From Willaertia magna (Eukaryota > Heterolobosea > Eutetramitea > Acrasida > Naegleriidae), in NCBI GenBank assembly GCA_902984215.1, contig CADWAF010002531.1:1-22970 (forward strand): DNA of 22,970 bases, given 5' to 3'. The translations under genes were made by a program, and so were the position numbers. This document shows, piece by piece, positions 18,601 to 22,970 of this stretch. The notes under the pieces are model-generated. The model ran no database searches. It was not told the DNA's origin and saw nothing but the letters and a program-made list of their open reading frames with translations. How positions within the stretch are numbered: position 1 is the stretch's first letter; every line of letters begins with the position of its first letter.

Positions 18601-21581
18601 CTTTACAACAAGGTGAAACACAAGAAGATTATATCTCTAGAATTTCACCTTTTATGTTACAAACTATTCCTTTACTTAATGTACGTTCATCTTTATCCAC
18701 TAATAATAGTGAAGAGAATAGTGGTGATTCTACTCCATCAACACCAAGTAATGATGTTTCTTTTAATAACAACACCCCAACTACAAGTACAACTACAAAT
18801 AATACAACAGATGGAACAATTTCATTAAGAACACAACAATTACTTTTAGGTGAACCTAGAAATGAAAAGGAATTAAATGAATTAATTGAAAATGTTAAGA
18901 ATGAAAATATTGATGTTACTTTACCGTCACATAAGATTTTACAAAGTGATCAATGTTATATTTTTGAAAATTTATTTACAAAAGAAGTATTCTTTTGGAG
19001 TGGTAAAACTTCAAATTTAAATGCACGTAAATGGGGTGTTGCAATCTCAAAGAAATTATCATTATTTAGAGTATTAAATGATAATCCATTTAGTTTACAA
19101 AATACAAATTTAAAACGTATGAAAAAGATCAATCAACTTGTCAGTAATAATCAAAATAATACGCCACCATATACCACAAGTAAATATGGTAGTACAGTTA
19201 CTAGAGTAATTGAAGAAGGAGAACATTCAATCTTTAAACAAAAGTTTAGTGATTATCCAGGTATGTTAATGATCCAAACACAAAAACAAGAAAGTAGAGG
19301 AAATGTTGCTGAAAAGAAAAAACAAGAAAAAATTAACTTTTTCGAATTACTTTTAAAACGTAATGAATTATTAAAAACACAACAAAATACAACAGCTTCA
19401 TCACGTTTAAAGATGTGGAGAATTTCAGATTTCTCTAAAATACCATATCCACATTTAGGTCATTTCTATTCTGGTGATGCTTTTATTTTATTGTATTCTT
19501 TTACAAAAGTTGAAGGTGGTAAATTATTCCATAAAATCTATTTTTGGCAAGGTAGAGATATTAGACAAAAAGATAAAGGAACAAGTGCTTATAAAACTGT
19601 AGAAATTGGTGAAATGATTGATGAAGGAGTTGTTGAAAATCAAATACGTGTTATTCAAGATAAAGAACCAAAAGAATTTTTAGATTTATTTTTGATTAAT
19701 GACACCGCATCATCTGTCAATGCAACAGGTGGAAGTAGTAATACTGGTGGTCAAAGTGAATTAGCTAGTTTAGGATTAGGTAATTTCTCAAGTAATACAA
19801 ACATTAATAGTTCTTCTTTGGCAATTGGTGAAAAAGCACCTAAAGTTCCTTATATCGTTCATAAAGGAAAGTATAGACCAAGTGTTATTGAAAGTTATGA
19901 AAAGGAAAATGGAAAGATGACATCTTCTAATAGTGCTAGTAATAATAATAATGCTAGTCAAACAAACTTAAAGAAGAAGCCATCCATGATTAGTAAACAA
20001 CAATCATCAAATAGTAGTACTCCTACAAATAATAATAATAACAATGGTAATAATAATATGAATGGTGAAGATGAAGAGGGAATGAAACAACCAGTTGGTT
20101 TATTTTCTAATTTATCTTCAAATTTAAATGAAAATGAACAGTTGACAGTTTTAACACCTCAATTAATTGAATATTCAAAACAAATGGTTGAAAAAATAAT
20201 TAAAAAATCTAAATATTTAAAACAATATAAATGTTATGATATTAAATATAGTAAAATAATTGAATGTGATGAATGTCATCCAATTTATTTGAATCCATTC
20301 CATTGTAATGTATTTTTTAATAAGAATTGGACTGTTGAATTAAATAGAAAACAATTAGAACAAGAAGATTTAAATGGTTTACAAAATGCTTTACAAGATC
20401 AACAAGATGAACCATCTTTACCAATTTTAATTTATTTTGGTAAACATTGTAAACAAGAAGAAAAAGATTTTATTCAAAAGAATATTATACCATATTTTAT
20501 AAATCATTTACAATCAACAGAGTCAACTGATAATAATCCTGAAAACATTACAACAGAAATAATTTCAGAAAATGATTTATTACCAAAAGTATTTTCTATT
20601 GATCCATGTTTTGAAATTTATCTAAAAAGATATTTAAATTTCTTAAATGGACCAATTAATTCACATTATTTACAATTAAAAACAAAATTAAATAATAACA
20701 TTACAGCTATACCATATATGTATTGTATTACTGAAATTACAGGTAATTTTGAAATGTCAAATGTCCCATCATTCAGTGAAAATGATTTAATCTCTAACCA
20801 AGCATATATACTAGACTGTTTAGATTTAGAAGGATATCTATATATTTGGATGGGTAAATTATGTAACACAGAAACTAAAAAGTTTGCTTTATCTTCAGCA
20901 ATTGAGTATTACTATATATGGAAATCTAATTTATTAGAAAAAGATGATTTTTACATTAAAAAAGCAACAGAAAATAATTCAATTTTAAATAAGAATAAAT
21001 CTACAAGTACCACTGGTAATAATAATACAACAACAACTGTAAAGGCAATGGAAGAAGAGAATGAAATTGATCCTAAAAAGTTTATTAAACAAAATGATGA
21101 ATTAAATGTACGTGTTGTAATGGAAATGGAAGAACCATGTGAATTTACAAAACATTTCTTAGCTTGGTCTATTCATTCTACTCACTTTAAAAATAGATTA
21201 AAACAATTAAATGAATTATTATTAAATAATAATACCACAAATAATAATAATACTGCAATTACACCTAGAAGAACAGTTGTAAATCCAGAAAGTAATATGC
21301 CACAAAATAATCAACAAAAAGAAATTCATAATTCTGGAATATTTAATTTAGAATATTGTTCAACAGCATCACATGTTTATACAAAATTAAATTCACATGA
21401 AACTTATAGTTTTGAAGTATTATCAAGTGGTGTTTTACCTGAAGGTATAGATAAAAGTAAATTAGAAAGTTATTTATCAACTGAAGAATTTGAAAAGATA
21501 TTTGGAATGTCTAAAAAGAAGTTTTATGAATTAAAATCTTGGCAACAATCTAAAATGAAAAAGGAAAAGAATTTATTTTAA
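15665..21581 (+). CDS. villidin-like protein: coronin WD40 domain, gelsolin-like repeats, villin headpiece
   Basis: Exons 15665-15772 and 15861-21581 give 1942 residues, somewhat longer than Dictyostelium villidin (about 1700). The start shows the coronin signature SKYRHISGKEY (13-23). WD40-like blades follow to about residue 400 (KAHKGKLSDFDFCPF, IKLWKLP, LHFWDIEKS, FIRVFDIR). After an Asn/Gly-rich linker comes a hydrophobic stretch (~586-617), then an acidic tract. Gelsolin-like repeats are visible near 745-830 (NDCFLLDCGKVIYIYNG), 1055-1110 (EVFFWSGK), 1219-1312 (GDAFILLYSF), ~1500-1635 (weak) and 1649-1812 (QAYILDCLDLEGYLYIWMG). The last ~40 residues are a villin headpiece (YLSTEEFEKIFGM, then W, KK and a final LF). 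Likely role: actin binding, linking endomembranes or cortex to filaments. In the headpiece the usual WKQ is WQQ, which may weaken F-actin binding. I see no clear PH domain, unlike Dictyostelium villidin. The architecture is certain; the activity is inferred. Confidence 0.9.
15773..15860 (+). other. 88-nt spliceosomal intron of the villidin-like gene
   Basis: It starts GTAAGT and ends ATGTAG. It is phase 0, after codon 36. Splicing adds the coronin N-terminal signature to the long downstream frame, which is otherwise open but has no ATG until 16323, inside the WD40 domain. Confidence 0.88.
17511..17603 (+). other. hydrophobic, possibly membrane-inserted segment of the villidin-like protein
   Basis: Codons for residues ~586-617 are rich in Phe, Leu, Val, Tyr and Ile (YYVGFSFFMLFKVVFISL). 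Basic residues flank it on both sides (YKR before, RKFTGYK after), and an acidic block (EEEEMIEDEEE) follows. Length and composition suit one membrane helix or a hairpin with a central Lys. Membrane insertion is inferred only. Confidence 0.5.
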
Positions 21582-22060
21582 ATTTATTTTAAATCATCAT
21601 GTTATAGAATTTGAAAACATTATCTTGAAGGGAATTGTTGTTTGTGGACATTTTTTTTTAACAATTTTTTTTTTAGTTTTTCACATTTTTGAAAAAGTTC
21701 TTTTTTTGTTTATTTTGATTGGATTTATGAAGATTTTACAAAAGATTAAGATTATTAAAAACAAGTACTATACTTTAATGTGTTTTGTGCTGTTTACATG
21801 TATTATTATCTAAAATAATGCTTAAAGTTGTACTGACCTTAAACGACACTTTGATGTCTATTTTAGTTAACAACAGAAGTATAATTAAAACGTGAACGAA
21901 CAACCAAACTTTACGGTCATTATATTTTTAAATAATAACTGTAAAAATTGTTACGCTTCGTTAAAAAAAATTAAATACACCGCTTCGCTTCCTTATTGCT
22001 GTGTTGTGGATAAAAACAAGAATTTTCCCAAATAATTGAAAGAAAAACCAATAATCTTTT
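21582..22060. other. intergenic region between villidin-like gene and small hypothetical gene
   Basis: These 479 bases begin with T-rich sequence typical of a 3' untranslated region. A 62-codon open frame at 21625-21813 consists of Phe/Leu/Ile codons from T runs and is not credible. No RNA gene or repeat was seen. Confidence 0.5.
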
Positions 22061-22678
22061 ATGAAAAGAACTGTAACATCTTCTCCCACTAAGGGAAGAT
22101 CATCTTCTCCTCAAACTTCATTAACAGTATTAAGCGCAACGCCTCACAATAGTAATTCAAAACTTGAAAAGAATAAAAGTGAATTAAAGTTAATAAGGAA
22201 CTGTTCTAGAAATGAATTACAAAGACAAACAATATTAAATATCGTTAGAGGTAATAAACGAGAAAACAACAACAACAATAATAATAGTAACAACATTAAT
22301 AAGAATAAATTTTTAATTAAAAAAGAAAAGAGTTTACCACAATTTAAAAAAGAAAATACTCTTCAATTACTTTCTCCAGAAGAAATTAAACACACTTCAC
22401 ATTCTTCTGGAAATGATAGATATAGTAAATTAAATCAAGATTCGATAGAGGATATACGACACGTCAAGTGGATGGATATAGAGCATAGTAATGAAGAAAA
22501 AGAAGAAAGAGAAGAACCTTATTTAATGTTTAATGATGGTAAAAAGAATAATGAAAAACATTTAAATACTGTTTGTTCTAGTGATTATATTTGTAAATTA
22601 TTGGATTGTGCTGTTGTTTCATTGTCAGAAAAAACTGACAAGCTGTCAAATATTAAAAATTTATTGACAGATCTGTAA
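22061..22678 (+). CDS. low-complexity hypothetical protein (205 aa)
   Basis: I do not recognise this protein. The frame starts MKRTVTSSPTKGRSSSP, a Ser/Pro/Thr-rich basic stretch with several SP and TP pairs that could be phosphorylation sites. An Asn run follows at ~70-80, then charged Lys/Glu-rich sequence, and a more ordinary C-terminal ~40 residues (SDYICKLLDCAVVSLSEKTDKLSNIKNLLTDL in part) that could form an amphipathic helix. There is no signal peptide or membrane helix. The length, single ATG and Asn content match genuine genes in this window, but no homology supports it. It may be a disordered regulatory protein or one exon of a larger gene. Confidence 0.5.
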   Translation: MKRTVTSSPTKGRSSSPQTSLTVLSATPHNSNSKLEKNKSELKLIRNCSRNELQRQTILNIVRGNKRENNNNNNNSNNINKNKFLIKKEKSLPQFKKENTLQLLSPEEIKHTSHSSGNDRYSKLNQDSIEDIRHVKWMDIEHSNEEKEEREEPYLMFNDGKKNNEKHLNTVCSSDYICKLLDCAVVSLSEKTDKLSNIKNLLTDL

Positions 22679-22970
22679 CATTATTGTAATAATATAAATT
22701 AATAATTGTTTAAAAAAATCGTTGTTCAATAATTTCGTTTGTTGTTTATAATTTGGTCCATTTAATTTCAAAAAGGTGACATTGTTTTCTTATTTTGTAA
22801 TAACGTGCCAGCGAATCAAAAGGTAAATGGTTCTTTCACAAAAAGTAAAAGCAAAAAATATACAACCTTTGTAAAATAAACAAAATAAAAAAGCGATTGC
22901 CATAAACAAGAAGAAGATAAATAAATTCAAACAGCAACGATTTAACAATCCAAATGAATTAATTTAAAAA
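22679..22970. other. non-coding right end of the window
   Basis: I see no open frame, RNA gene or repeat in these 292 AT-rich bases. Confidence 0.5.

Noticed and set aside
21625..21813. 62-codon hydrophobic frame after the villidin-like gene
   Set aside because: It consists of T-run codons in a 3' untranslated region and starts from a non-ATG codon.
1..22970. Bacterial operon, CRISPR, insertion sequence, tRNA or viral insertion
   Set aside because: No direct-repeat array, terminal inverted repeats, transposase or capsid motifs, or tRNA box B was seen on either strand; introns and gene families are eukaryotic.

Overview
The window is nuclear DNA from a free-living amoeboid protist. The best guess is a heterolobosean (Naegleria/Willaertia type); an amoebozoan is the main alternative. 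The evidence is AT-rich DNA with standard stops, few and short GT-AG introns (43, 43, 73 and 88 bases), asparagine-rich tracts, and the gene families present: a TmcB-like multi-membrane protein, a Cache-domain class III cyclase and a villidin-type coronin/gelsolin/villin protein. No tRNA, rRNA, CRISPR array, transposon or bacterial operon was seen.

Layout, left to right. (1) 1-3750, minus: an uninterrupted 1250-codon reading frame, open at the left edge, for a TmcB/TmcC-like polytopic membrane protein. (2) 4595-7044, plus: a receptor-type adenylate cyclase in three exons. It is divergent from (1) across an 844-base intergenic region. (3) 7178-8820, minus: an unrecognised protein whose reading frame changes near 7500-7600, by either a one-base frameshift or a 41-base intron. 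(4) 9196-10956, minus: a DEAD-box RNA helicase with an Asn/Gly/Lys-rich tail. (5) 11740-15187, plus: a Na+/K+-ATPase-like P-type pump (P2C group) in two exons, with several changed cation-site residues. (6) 15665-21581, plus: a 1942-residue villidin-like protein in two exons. (7) 22061-22678, plus: a low-complexity hypothetical protein.

The genes look like independently transcribed eukaryotic housekeeping and signalling genes, not one pathway. The only plausible functional link is the divergent pair (1)/(2): related TmcB-like proteins often carry PAS and cyclase domains, so both may belong to cyclic-nucleotide signalling. I found no convincing new defence or mobile system. The best leads are sequence oddities inside known families: the altered ion-binding residues of the pump, a metal-site Asp-to-Glu change in the cyclase, a hydrophobic segment inside the villidin-like protein, and the broken frame of gene (3).
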